From contig CM069877.1 of NCBI GenBank assembly GCA_036172665.1, positions 10,064,501 through 10,128,500 on the forward strand: a stretch of DNA of 64,000 nt, in the 5' to 3' direction. The notes beneath the pieces were generated by a model. It did no database searches, was not told the DNA's origin, and was given only the letters and a program-made list of their open reading frames with translations. The position numbers and the translations under genes were made by a program. The first letter of the stretch is position 1; each line of letters begins with the position of its first letter. The DNA is from Prosopocoilus inquinatus. Lineage: Eukaryota; Arthropoda; Insecta; Coleoptera; Lucanidae. Below are positions 48,201 through 58,748 of the stretch, in pieces.

Positions 48201-49860
48201 ACTCAGCAAAGTCCGCTTTTCATAAAGTCAACTCCATGAAAATCTGCAAACACCGAACGGGCAACCTTTCGTTGCTGTTGATTTACTTAACTGACACTAA
48301 GTTAATTGTATTTTGTCATCGTCGAATCAGCGAAGTACGTTTCAAAAGACATTTTCGTTTTCTCAGGATCTTTTTGTGCACTTCATCGAGACAACCTGAT
48401 TATTTACTCAATTAACGGTGAGGCGAATAATTGTTAATACCATTAACTCAGCAAAGTGCGCTTTTCATGAAGTCAATTCCGGGAAAGTCAGCAAAGGTTG
48501 GTTCGAGGGACTGAGGGCTACGCTTCGTTGCTGATGATTTATTTAATTCAAACTGAATTGATTTTCTTTTGTTAACGTTCGCTCAGCAAAGTGCGCTGCA
48601 CTGCTTATGAAGCCAACTTCGTGAAAATCTGCAAACGCTGGACTGGTTCCAAAAACATTTAGCGTTTCGTACATTTATGCTGAGACGGGTTGTCCTGAGG
48701 CAACTCTTTACTGTTGATGATTTATTTAACTCATGCAGAGCTGATTTTCTTTACTCATCGACGACTCAGCAAAGTGCGTTGGTTTAAGAAGTTAACTTCG
48801 TGAAAATTTTGAAACGTTTCCAAACGGGTCCAAAAACACTCAGCGTTTCGTACATTTACACTGAGGAGGACTTTCCTGAGGCAAATCTACATTGCTGATG
48901 ATTTGCTTAACTCATACTGAGTTGATTCTCGTTCGTCATCGACGACTCAGCAAAGTGCGCTGCTTATGTAGTCAACTTCGTGAAAATCTGCAAACGCTGA
49001 ACTGGTTCCAAAAACACTTAGCGTTTCATACATTTATACTAATGTGGGTTGTCCTGAGGCAACTCTGTACTGCTGATGATTTATCTAACTCATACAGAGC
49101 TGATTTTCTTTACTCATCGACGACTCAGCAAAGTGCGTTGGCTTAAGAAGTTAACTTCGTGAAAATTTTGAAACGTTACCAAACGGGTCCAAAAACACAC
49201 GCTTTCCTGACGCAAATCTACGTTGCTGATGATTTGCTTAACTCATACTGAGCTGATTCTCTTTCGTTATCGGCGACTCAGCAAAGTGCGCTGCTTCTGT
49301 AGTCAACTTCGTGAAAATATGTAAAGGCTTGACCTAGTCCAGACACACTCAGCGTTTTGTACCTGCACACTGAAGTAGGCTTCCTGAGGCGCCTCTGCTG
49401 ATCATTATTTTTCTTTATCGTCGACTCAGCAAAGTGCTAATGAAGTCGCCTTCGTGAAAATCGGTAAACGCTGAACCGGATTCGAAAAGAATTCGTACAT
49501 TTATGCAGAGAATGGCTTTCGTGAGGCAATTCTACATTGCTGAGCTGATTTGTATGTCGTTATCAACGACTCAGAAAAGTGCGTTGCTTATGAAGTCAAC
49601 TTCACGGAAATCTACAAGGGCTGAACTGGATCCAAAAACACTGAGCGTCTTGTATCTTTAGAGTGTAGAAAGCTTTGCTGAGGCAACTCTGTGCATTGCT
49701 GATTATTTACTTAATTCACACTGAGCTAATTTTTCCAGGCGCGCTTTTTCTGAGGCTGATTATTACTCAGTTTACTATCGATGATATATATCATCGACTC
49801 AGCGAAGTGTGCTCCTCATGAAATCAACTTTCTAGCTGATTTTAAAGGAAAAAGAGATAA
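45291..49860. repeat. Satellite built on GACTCAGCAAAGTGCG (second block)
   Basis: Same units as 39933-44285. The part 47500-49470 is a long near-copy of 41280-43190, displaced by about 6280 bp. An 84-codon frame at 42611-42865 reappears at 48892-49146. Before it, 45,700-47,470 is made mainly of the TGTGCACTTACACTTAGG and GAATCGACAACTCTTCG sub-types. The right edge (49,740-49,860) decays into unrelated A+T-rich sequence. Confidence 0.95.
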
Positions 49861-50427
49861 AACGTATGACTTTGTAGAAATATGATTAACCGCTTTCTAT
49901 AATATAAATAAAATAAATATAAAATAAAATACATAACATTATATACTCATTTGGACATAAAGTTAAAATGATATTCATCACCAAACTCTGGACGATGGTT
50001 GTTATAATTTGTAATGAGGAATACAACAAACACTCGAGTCTATGCAAACAAAGTTGAAGAATCCGTGTTTTTTATTTGTCCGGCGATTAAGAAAAACGCC
50101 CACAATGGCGTGTGCGGCACGTGCGCATTTTTGTTCCGCTTATCTCCGCTATCGGTAGGTAGTAGTTCTAGCTCCGAAAAAAAAAATGCCACACGTCGTT
50201 CTATTATGTCGAAAAAGGCTCGTTATCGTTTCCTATCTTCCACGTTGGCTACTCGGAAAAACTATTGTGCCATTTCGTTATCGGTTTTTGATTTAACTGC
50301 GACGGTGTTTTTAATTGAAAATTAAAAGAAAAAAAATTGCACGTGTCGTTTATCTACTGCGATCTGGTGTGCATTCGTTATCCTAATCGAAAGAACAGGC
50401 GAGATTTAAAAAACGTTCCGGATTTTT
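49861..50427. other. Non-repeated region
   Basis: A+T-rich at the start (ATAAATAAAATAAATAT). A 103-codon plus-strand frame (50014-50325) has three cysteines near the middle but no motif I recognise. No gene can be supported. Confidence 0.4.
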
Positions 50428-51000
50428 TAAGGAGGAATCGACCGATTCAACTCTATACAGGTTGATTCAGAATAAGTGTCCGACCCGTTAGGAAAGTATT
50501 TACTAAGGTCATTCAAGCACGAATTTGCAAGAAATAAATTTATCAGAGGCATTCCAAAAATCATCCTCCTTTTAGTCCAAAATAGAATGATGGTTCATTA
50601 CGTATGCATGCATACACAAGTTCGATGTCTGAAAGAATGAATTGCGTGTTATACATTTTTTTCTCTGCAGAAAGCCATGAAGAAAATCGTTGTTTCAAGG
50701 TAAACACTAGTATTTCTTTCTGCTCCGCGAGGGTTCATTGCTCTTGAGACGCAATACTGCTGTACCAGTGCCCATCAACCAATTTATATCTGAATCTTCG
50801 ATGCTTTTTATCTTAAAAACTATGCGTACTAGACCCTTTATGCATGGAGACTTTTTGTTTTGTTTTTTTTTTGTGTACTATCTGTGGTTAACAGGTCGGA
50901 CACTTATTTTGAATCACCCTGTATACTACCTACTAAATAGACATCTGAATTAATCCGGGAATCCAGGACAGTTGTGGACTTGCACATTTCACTTAATAAT
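50428..51000 (+). repeat. Tandem-pair unit, copy 1, split by a MITE
   Basis: Starts GACCGATTCAACTC and, after the MITE at 50456-50923, continues AAATAGACATCTGAATTAA, TCCAGGACAGTTGTGGAC and TTGCACATTTCACTT. The same two parts in the same order form copy 2 around the large element to the right (51131 and 58852). Confidence 0.8.
50456..50923. mobile_element. 468 bp MITE, TACAGGTTGATTCAGAATAA ends
   Basis: The left end TACAGGTTGATTCAGAATAA then GTGTCCGACC is matched by the inverted right end (GGTCGGACACTTATTTTG then AATCACCCTGTA). It is flanked by TA on each side. No frame of note inside apart from a 71-codon reading at 50738-50953 that crosses the end. Confidence 0.85.
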
Positions 51001-51130
51001 AATGATAATAATAATATTGTTTATTTAACGCAGCAACACAACATAGTAAATACAATAACAAATAAAACAAAAATTTTTTGGGTTAATGGACTTTGGCTCA
51101 GATTGGTCTCAAGGATACACGTAAAGACTT

Positions 51131-51151
51131 GACCGATTCAACTCTTACGAT
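51131..51151 (+). repeat. Tandem-pair unit, copy 2, left part, with target site
   Basis: GACCGATTCAACT is followed by CTTACGAT (51144-51151), the octamer duplicated at 58832-58839. The rest of copy 2 lies at 58840-58915. Confidence 0.8.
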
Positions 51152-51368
51152 CAGGGTTGCCAGATTGGGCTACCTTTCGCCAAGTGGGCTAACTGTTTTT
51201 AATTTTGGCGACTAAAAATCCAAAGTTGTCGCCGGTGAAATGTTTGGGCTACCGAAAGTAAAATTTGGCGATTTTTTTAGGCGACCCTAGATATTAATTT
51301 CGTCACTTGATGATTATAAAACAAATTCTCCATCCCACGGCGACAAAAGCATTGTTATTTTGGAGTAT

Positions 51369-51490
51369 GTAAAGCCGGGTACACACCTGCGAGCTGAGTT
51401 TGTACGCGATTATTAAAAAAAAACCTCGTCCACATCTGCGAGTTGAGCGGCTCATGAGCCGCTCGGCTCGCAGGTCTGTACCCGGCTTAA
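51369..51490. mobile_element. 122 bp MITE with AAGCCGGGTACA ends and an inner perfect palindrome
   Basis: The left end AAGCCGGGTACACACCTGCG then AGCTGAG is matched by the inverted right end, read AAGCCGGGTACAGACCTGCG then AGCCGAG. At 51445-51464 GAGCGGCTCA is followed at once by TGAGCCGCTC, a perfect 20 bp palindrome. Confidence 0.8.
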
Positions 51491-51578
51491 GAAGCCGGTA
51501 AGAAGTAAACATGTTGATCGTTTTGTTACTTTTAATTATTATTAAAAACGTAAGTAGGAATATTAATGAATAAACGCG

Positions 51579-51705
51579 TGGAAGCAACACACACAGACTA
51601 TTTAATTTAATAAAAGGAATTTCACTTTATTAAAGCCATAATGGAAAGAAAAAAGAAACAAAAGTCATAATAGAACGAAAAACCAAATAAACAAAACTCA
51701 ATTTC
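51579..51705 (+). repeat. Direct repeat of 52163-52290
   Basis: GAAGCAACACACACAGACTA then TTTAATTTAA, a variable stretch, and CCATAATGGAAAGAAAAAAG recur about 585 bp further on (from 52166). Confidence 0.7.
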
Positions 51706-51789
51706 TAGATTTAAATATAGGTCGCTACTTAGCAAACGCGTTCGACAGGTCAAAATAAAGAAAAAGTTCACAGAGACACGTATTATGTA

Positions 51790-52110
51790 CAGGGTGCTCG
51801 CGGGGAGGCCGTGCGAGAGTTCGCCTCCATCGATTTCTATCGTGGCGCCCCCATGTTTGATCGAAAAATCGAACCGACACGATTTTCCGTCGCCGCTCGG
51901 CTAGGGCTTTCGTTTGAGGTGTGACAACCCGGGTACGTGTTCGCCGCCGTCGGTTTCGATCGTGGCGCCCCCACCTTTGATCGAAGAGAATCGAACTGAC
52001 GCAATGTTCCGTCGCCGCTCCGCGAGGGTTTTCGTTTGAGATGCGACAACCCGGGTTTATCTTCGACACGACCGATTTCGATCGCGGCGCCCCCGTCTCG
52101 ATTTCCAAGA
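51790..52110. repeat. GC-rich tandem repeat, unit about 121 bp, 2.5 copies
   Basis: TTTCGATCGTGGCGCCCCCA recurs near 51836, 51958 and 52079, with ACACGATTTTCCGTCGCCGC and GTGTGACAACCCGGGT between. A 127-codon minus-strand frame (51725-52108) reads through it and therefore has an internal protein repeat. There is no known domain, and I regard it as chance. Confidence 0.8.
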
Positions 52111-52189
52111 TGGCGCGATGATATCTAGAAATTAATTAATTAATCAATTAATTAATTAACGTCCAGAAGCAACACACACAAACTATTTA

Positions 52190-52390
52190 ATTTAACTTTT
52201 TTTAAACCATAATAGAAAGAAAAAAGAAACAAAAGGCTTAATAGAAAGAAAAAAAGAAACAAAAATCACAATAGAAAGAAAAAAGAAACAAAAGTCATAA
52301 TAGAAAGAAAAAACAAACAAAAGGCAGAATAGAAAGAAAAAACAAACAAAAGTCATCATAGAAAGAAAAGACAAACAAAAGTCATAATTT
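52190..52390. repeat. Microsatellite-like array, unit about 29 bp, six to seven copies
   Basis: AATAGAAAGAAAAAAGAAAC followed by AAAAGTCAT repeats with small changes at about 29 bp steps from 52209. Confidence 0.9.
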
Positions 52391-52439
52391 CAGTCATACT
52401 TTCCGGAATGTCTGGGATTTAAGAGTGAATTAAAAACAT

Positions 52440-53250
52440 AAAGAAAACAAACAAATTATGAAACAAAAGACGATCGATCGCAGTACACAAAAAGCGCTTT
52501 CGATTTTCACTTTTTCGTCGGATGATACCAGAAAGAAGAGAAACATTCGGTCGCACTCTCATATTTTTCTGTCTTCGATAAAAGTACGAAACAAAAGACG
52601 ACGATCGATCGCAGCACATAAAAAGCATTTTCGATTTTCTCGATTTTTTTTTCATCGAAAGAAAAAGAAAACAATCAATCGCCGTCTCATATTTTTCTCT
52701 CTTCACAAAAAAAGAAATTTCGCCTTCATCGAACGAAAACAGAAACAGAAAGAAAAAAAAAACAAAAGACGATCGACCGATAATAATAGGACGTGTATTT
52801 ATTTTTAATGGTTATGTCTTTATCTTGCAATAAATAAAGAGAATATTCATTCGCAGAAGACGAAGAGAAAATAAAATAAAATCGATCGCATTTTTAACAT
52901 TTTCCTCTCTTCGTCTTCGTCGAAAGGAAAGAAAAAAAGAATTGCATTTTTAATGAAAGAGAGAAAGGAGAAGAACGAAAGCCATAATTTCCATCGTACG
53001 TTTACGTGCGCGGAATTTTTGAAAATAAATTTAAGAAAAATCAAACAAAACATGAAACAAAAGACTATCGTGGAAGATCGTGGTACATAAGTCTTTCGAT
53101 TTTGATTTTTTCTTCGAAAAATAAAATTAAGAAGAAAAGAAACAATCGAACGCCGCCTTTGAATATTTTTCGCCCCTTCACAAAAAAGCAAATCAGTTCT
53201 CATCGAACGAAAACGAAAAATTAGAAAACAAAAGACGACCGACCTACCGC
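52440..53250. repeat. Purine-rich array of the AACAAAAGACGATCGAT family
   Basis: AAACAAAAGACGATCGATCG type words occur near 52462, 52590, 52765, 53058 and 53227, with ATTTTTCTCTCTTC-like and CATCGAACGAAAACAGAAA-like companions. Same family as 56960-58620 and, inverted, 33680-34490. Overlapping frames on both strands are effects of bias. Confidence 0.75.
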
Positions 53251-53394
53251 CAATAGTATAGCTTCTTTTTCATTTAATGATCGTGTCTCTACCTGAAATA
53301 TAAATGAAGAGAGAAAGAAAAAATAAAATGAATTTACTGGTGGAGACAAATTGTCTTCGTAAAAAAAAGAATCTCACTTTCACTTATCTAAAAA

Positions 53395-53535
53395 AAATAA
53401 TAAATAAATAATAAAATAATAAATAATAAAGTAAAAATAAATAAACAATAAAATAAAAATAATTAAATAATAAAATAATAACAAATAAAAATAAAATAAT
53501 AAAAAATAATAATAAACCAAAAATAATAATTTGTC
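53395..53535. repeat. A+T microsatellite, AATAATAAATAAATAA type
   Basis: Pure A/T repeats, followed by the phrase AATTTGTCTAAGCTAGACAA, which can fold into a hairpin (TTGTCTA, AGC, TAGACAA). The same phrase follows two more such blocks at 55096 and 55346. Confidence 0.9.
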
Positions 53536-53759
53536 TAAGCTAGACAATTTGTCTTTGTAAAAAACATTCAAAAGACTTTAGGCAATTAGACAATGTATTG
53601 TTAAGATAGTATTGATGATTGATTGCTTCAGTGGCGACATCTGTCAAAACAAGCCAACCTATTGGCTTGCCATCACTATAAAGCAATCTTCTATTTTTGA
53701 AAAGAAAATAATATTTTTTCATTTTTATTTTTATTTATTTTTAATTTTTTATGCTATGC

Positions 53760-54900
53760 TTTACTTACTTACTGTGAAAGTTTGTTTTTGAAGTTTTCTT
53801 CTTGAGTTGGGTTCACTTAGGTTCCTTTAAGTTGGGATGGATATTTTTTAAACTTTTCTTTTTAAATTTTGAACTTAAGTCTAATTTATTTAAAATAGTT
53901 TTAAAACATTTTTTTTGTTTTAATTTTTTTATACTTTACTTCTGTGAAATTGTGAAATTTTATTTATGATGTTTCCTTCTTGAGTTGGGGGTTCACTTTG
54001 GTTCCCTTAAGTTGGGTTGGAATTTTTTTTAAACTTTTATTCTTTTTTAATTTTGAAAGTAAGTATTGTATTTACTAAAATTTATAAAATTTTTCGTTTA
54101 AATTTTTTTATTTATTCCTCCTTCGATTTTTATTTTAATTCTCTTCCGGGGTTGCTGAGTTCGTTCACTTTCAAACGTTTCAGTTTTAAAACATTTTTTT
54201 ATTTAATTCTTTTATGCTTTACCTTTGTGAAAATTTTGTTTCTGAAATTTTCTCCTTTGGATTGGGTTCACTTCAGTTTGATTGGAATTTTTTAAATTTT
54301 TATTTTTTTTTAATTATTAATTATTTTTAAAATTTTATTTTTTACTTCTCTGATTCTTTTTTAATCCTCTTCCAGGGTTGGGTTCACCACTTTTAAACGT
54401 TTCAGTTTTGAAACATTTTTTCCATTTTAATTTTTCCTGCTTTACCATTGTGAAAATTTTCTTTTTGAAAATTTCTTCTTGGGTTGGGTTCACTTAGATT
54501 TTCTTCAGTTGGGTTGGAATTTTTGAAATTTCATTTAGGTTCCCCCCTTAAGTCGGGTTGGATTTTTTTAAACTTTTATCTTTTTAAATTTTGAACGCAA
54601 ATATATTGTATTTAAAATTTAGAAAATTTTTCGTTTAAATTTTTTATTTATCCCTACTTTGATTTTTATTTTAGTTCTCTTCCGGGATTGAGTTCGTTCC
54701 CTTTTAAACGCTTTACCTTTGTGAAAATTTTATTTTTGATTTTTTTTCCTTAGATTGGGTTCACTTCAATTTGATTGGAATTTTTTAAACTTTTCCTTTT
54801 TTAAATTATCACTTATTTTTTTCATTTTATTTTTTACTCCTTCGAATTTCTTTTTAATTCTCTTCCAGGGTTGGGTTCACTTTTAAACGCTACAGTTTTG
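53760..54900. repeat. T-rich diverged satellite with TTCTTGGGTTGGGTTCACTT core
   Basis: The core TTCTTCTTGGGTTGGGTTC and variants recur near 53797, 53975, 54253, 54478 and 54748, with TTTAAACGTTTCAGTTTTG and TTTACCTTTGTGAAAATTTT words between. The core resembles that of 9690-11575. Confidence 0.75.
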
Positions 54901-55490
54901 AAATAAATAATGAAATAATAATAAATAAATAATAAAATAATAATAAATAAATAATAAAATAATAATAAATATATAATAAAATAATAATAAATAAATAATA
55001 AAATAATAATAAATAAACAGTAAAGTAAAAATAAATAAATAATAATAATAAAAAATTTAGAAAAATAAAAAATAATAATAAACCAAAAATAATAATTTGT
55101 CTAAGCTAGACAATTTGTCTTTGTAAAAAACATTCACTTTCTTATCTAAAAAATAATAATAAATAAATAATAAAATAATAATAAATATATAATAAAATAA
55201 TAATAAATAAATAATAAAATAATAAATAAATAATAAAATAATAAATAAATAATAAAATAATAATAAATAAACAGTAAAGTAAAAATAAATAAATAATAAT
55301 AATAAAAAATTTAGAAAAATAAATAATAATAAACCAAAAATAATAATTTGTCTAAGCTAGACAATTTGTCTTTGTAAAAAACATCACTTTCTTATCTAAA
55401 AAATAATAATAAATAAATAATAAAATAATAATAAATATATAATAAAATAATAATAAATAAATAATAAAATAATAATAAAAGAAAATAATT
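54901..55490. repeat. A+T microsatellite blocks with a repeated hairpin spacer
   Basis: Long AATAATAAATAAATAATAAA runs at 54901-55070, 55146-55330 and 55400-55480, separated by near-identical spacers (ACCAAAAATAATAATTTG, TCTAAGCTAGACAATTTGTC, TTTGTAAAAAACA) at 55082 and 55332. Period of the whole block is about 250 bp. Confidence 0.9.
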
Positions 55491-56190
55491 AGAAGCCAAA
55501 AATAATAATTCCAAATATATGTTTAAGAACGCATGGAATTTGTAACGAACATTGTGTGTAACATGGGTTTGGTTCCCAACGTGGTCGATATAGAGCCTTA
55601 GTGGGTCGATGAAAACTTGACAGTGGTCGATGAACTTACACAGGTCAGCAAGGAGTCGATGAACCTGTAAGGGTCTTTTAGGAGGGCGGAGTAAGCATTG
55701 TACAGGGTCAACTCGAATGAAAGAAGAGAGAGAACATCGATTGATTGTCAAAGTTATAATAAAACACGATCAAATCGAATGGAAACAAAAACAAAAGACG
55801 ATCGTCGGTGTGGTGAAGATGGAAATAAAAATCATGCAAAACTAACAATAACTTAAATCAATGTAAAAAAAAGTGACGAACGCAATAAAAAATTCATCAA
55901 AAATCTTTTGGAGGTTAACCAATGTTTTCCTTGTTTTCCTCTACATCCATGGTTTTCCTCATTATAGGACATTCCGCTAGATGTCAGCCACTTCGTAATT
56001 TTCTGGACTTTAGATATTCTCGAATAAACGAAGATATTTTTCTTGGAACACCTATTATTTACAAAAATGATGAACAATTCTCTATTGTTCGTTCTTTTTG
56101 GTTACTGTGCTTTTCTCACTTTTACGTGCTCTAAATCAGAGTTCTTCTCTCTCACAAAATGCCTTTAGAGTGCGTGTACATCACCTATTA
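55491..56190. other. Non-repeated stretch with short GGTCGATGAA words
   Basis: From 55580 to 55660 the word GTCGATGAA appears three times with variable spacers. Frames at 55392-55751 (minus) and 55922-56134 (plus) are unfamiliar. No gene can be supported. Confidence 0.4.
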
Positions 56191-56193
56191 TGA

Positions 56194-56366
56194 GATTAAA
56201 ACAAGATGCAAATGCCCGATTTCTTTACCTCCTGATAAATTTATCTGTCAGGTAAACCATTATCCTTGGAAACCATTGTATCGATAATAGTTTTCAAGAA
56301 GATATTACCTGGCATATAAACTTATCAAGAGGTGAAAAAATAATTTTTGCATCTTAGTATTAAAAA
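56194..56366. mobile_element. About 170 bp foldback element
   Basis: TTAAAACAAGATGCAAAT, TTCTTTACCTCCTGATAAAT and CAGGTAA on the left match the inverted right arm (TTACCTGGCATATAAACTT, ATCAAGAGGTGAAAAAATAA, TTTTTGCATCTTAGTATTAA). Confidence 0.75.
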
Positions 56367-56374
56367 AATATATA

Positions 56375-58748
56375 TACAGGGTGGGTCAATAGTCCGTATT
56401 CGGTAGATAGCGACTATATTAATGCAGATTTTAAAAATCTGTTGTCGCTATTATTTACCCATGGTGTAGATGCATGATTTAAAATTAGTTACAATTATAC
56501 AGAGTGTTCCGTGTGGCTGTGCCAGACCAAAGTTAGTTTTTTTTTTTTTTTTAATGGAACATATTGTATATTATGGCTTGCTTATTTCGATTCATCCTTA
56601 AGAGTAAATAAATTTATTATAAGGATATTATGTACCTAAACCTAATAGTTTCTGAGATATTGACATTTCAATGTAAAAAAATGGTATTATTTGATGATTT
56701 ACAGATTAGATGTTTATTAAAATTCGGCGTTTAAATTTTACAGTAACATTACATAACCTCTATGGAACAGAAAACAATTTCCATCTCGAACATATTCCTA
56801 TTATTTTAGACAGAGTGATTCATAACTCCGATGTTTATTTTACTCGGTTAGTTTCAATGGAACACCCTATATTTTACGACTGAATTTAATAGGTCTTTGA
56901 TTAGGCTTTACAATGATATAAGGTTCAGTATGCGTTACACAACAAGCTTGCGCACAGTAAGTATCAAAAGAATCAAAAGAAACAAAAGACCATTGAAAGT
57001 TTACAAAGAAAATCAGGAATCAAAAGAAAACAAATGACTATCGATTCTGTGTAAATAAAGTTGCAAAGTTGCAATTTTTCGTCCGTCAACAATAATAATG
57101 AAGAAAGAAGAAAATTGAGAAGTGAAAGAAACAAGAGCTGAAAGATTTATTTGTAATAAAAAAAGGTTATTTAAACAAATTCGAAAAAAAAATAGGGAAA
57201 CTGATAATTAGACACAAAATAAAAATAAAAGAACGAGAAACAAAAGACGATCGATTTAGTGACAAAAAATGCAATTTGAACAAAAACAAACAAAAGAATT
57301 AGAAAAACCGATTAAGTTTAAAACAAAAAAAAACAACGAAAACCGAAAATCAAAAGGAAACAAATGATCGATTCCGTGTAAATAAAGTTGCCATTTTTTG
57401 TTCGCTAAAAATAAAAATGAAGAAAGAAAAAAAACGTGAAGTGAAAGATTTTTTAATTAAAAGGAAAAAATATTTTGAACAAATTTGAAAAATGAAGTTT
57501 GAAATTTTCTTCTTCGCAAAAGAAGAAAAGAAAAAGATAAGCCCATCGTAAAAAAGATTGAAGTGCGAAAGGAAACAAAACGCGATCAATATTTACCTTC
57601 GTCGAACAGGGAAAGCAAATTAATAACAAAAATGAAACAAAAAAAAAGACGATCGAGTTAGTAAGAAAAAAAGCAAGTCGAACAAATTCAAGAAAAAGAG
57701 AGAAATCGATAATTTGAAACGAGAAACAAAAGACAATCGATTTAGTGACAAAAAAGCAATTCGAACAAATTCGAGAAAAAATAGAAAAACCGATAATTTG
57801 AAATAGAATACAAAAGAAAAACGGGAAAGAAAAGATTTAGTCACATAAAGTAATTTGAACAAATTCGAAAAAGAAAATAGAAAAAGCCATGAGTTCGAAA
57901 CAAGAAAGAAATCGAAAATAAAGAAAGACAAATAACGATCGATTCCGTATAAATCAACATGTAAAGTTGGAATTTTTTGTTCGTCAAAAATAAAAATGAA
58001 GAAAAGAGAAAAATTAATTTTTTAATTAAAGGAAAAAATATTTTGAACAAATTCGAAAAATGAAGTTAGAAATTTTCTTCTTCGCAAAAGAAGAAAAGAA
58101 AAAGAGAAGCCCTTTGTAGAAAAGAATGAAGTGCGAAAGGAAACAAAACGCGATCAATTTCGCTAAGAAGTTTGCAATATTTACCTTCGTCGGACAGGGA
58201 AAACAAATGAGTAACAAAAATGAAACAAACAAAAGACGATCGAGCTAGTAAGAAAAAAAAGCAATTCGAACAAATTCAAGAAAAAAGAGAAACCGATAAT
58301 TTGAAACGAAGAAAAAGAAAAGCGAGAAACAAAAGACAATCGATTTAGTCGCAAAAAAGTAATTCGAACAAATTCAAAGAAAAAATAGAGAAACCGACAA
58401 TTTGAAGGAAAATAGAAAAGGAAAACGAAAAAGAAAAGATTAAGTCACAAAAAAATAGTTTGAACAAATTCGGAAAAAGAAAATAGAAAAACCCATGAGT
58501 TCGAAACAAGAAAAACAAAGGAAATCGAAAATCAAAGAAAATAATAACGATCGATTTTGTATAAATAAAGACGCAAAGTTGCAATTTTTTGTTCGTACAA
58601 AAATAAAAACGTAAAATAACACACAGTAAGATGTCAAAATCGTAGATACATAAATCAGCATTTATTCCACCTTTCAATGGAATATTTTGTCTCAATCTGC
58701 ATTAATATAGGCGCTATCTACCAAAATGGACTATTGGCCCAGCCTGTA
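56375..58748. mobile_element. 2.4 kb element with 55 bp inverted ends (TACAGGGTGGGTCAATAGTC)
   Basis: The left end TACAGGGTGGGTCAATAGTC, GGTAGATAGCGACTATATTA, ATGCAGATT is matched by the inverted right end, read TACAGGCTGGGCCAATAGTC, GGTAGATAGCGCCTATATTA, ATGCAGATT. Inside are a second, weaker TIR-like pair (AGAGTGTTCC near 56504; GGAACACCCT near 56862) and the purine-rich array. No transposase. It lies 83 bp from the right end of the enclosing hAT-like element. Confidence 0.8.
56960..58620. repeat. Purine-rich array, AACAAAAGACGATCGAT family, with ~570-610 bp higher-order steps
   Basis: Sub-units of 80-110 bp carry ACAAAAGACGATCGATTTAG, TCGAACAAATTCGA and AAACCGATAATTTGAAA. The longer block starting GATCGATTCCGTGTAAATAA occurs near 57037, 57366, 57935 and 58546, and the block AATTTTCTTCTTCGCAAAAG at 57500 and 58071. 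Confidence 0.8.

Noticed and set aside
37508..49860. CRISPR array or regular spacer-repeat system
   Set aside because: Spacing is irregular, units are long and homologous throughout, with no unique spacers, and the genome is clearly eukaryotic.
51725..52108. 127-codon arginine-rich minus-strand frame
   Set aside because: Lies over the 121 bp GC-rich tandem repeat; internal protein repeats mirror the DNA repeat and there is no known domain.
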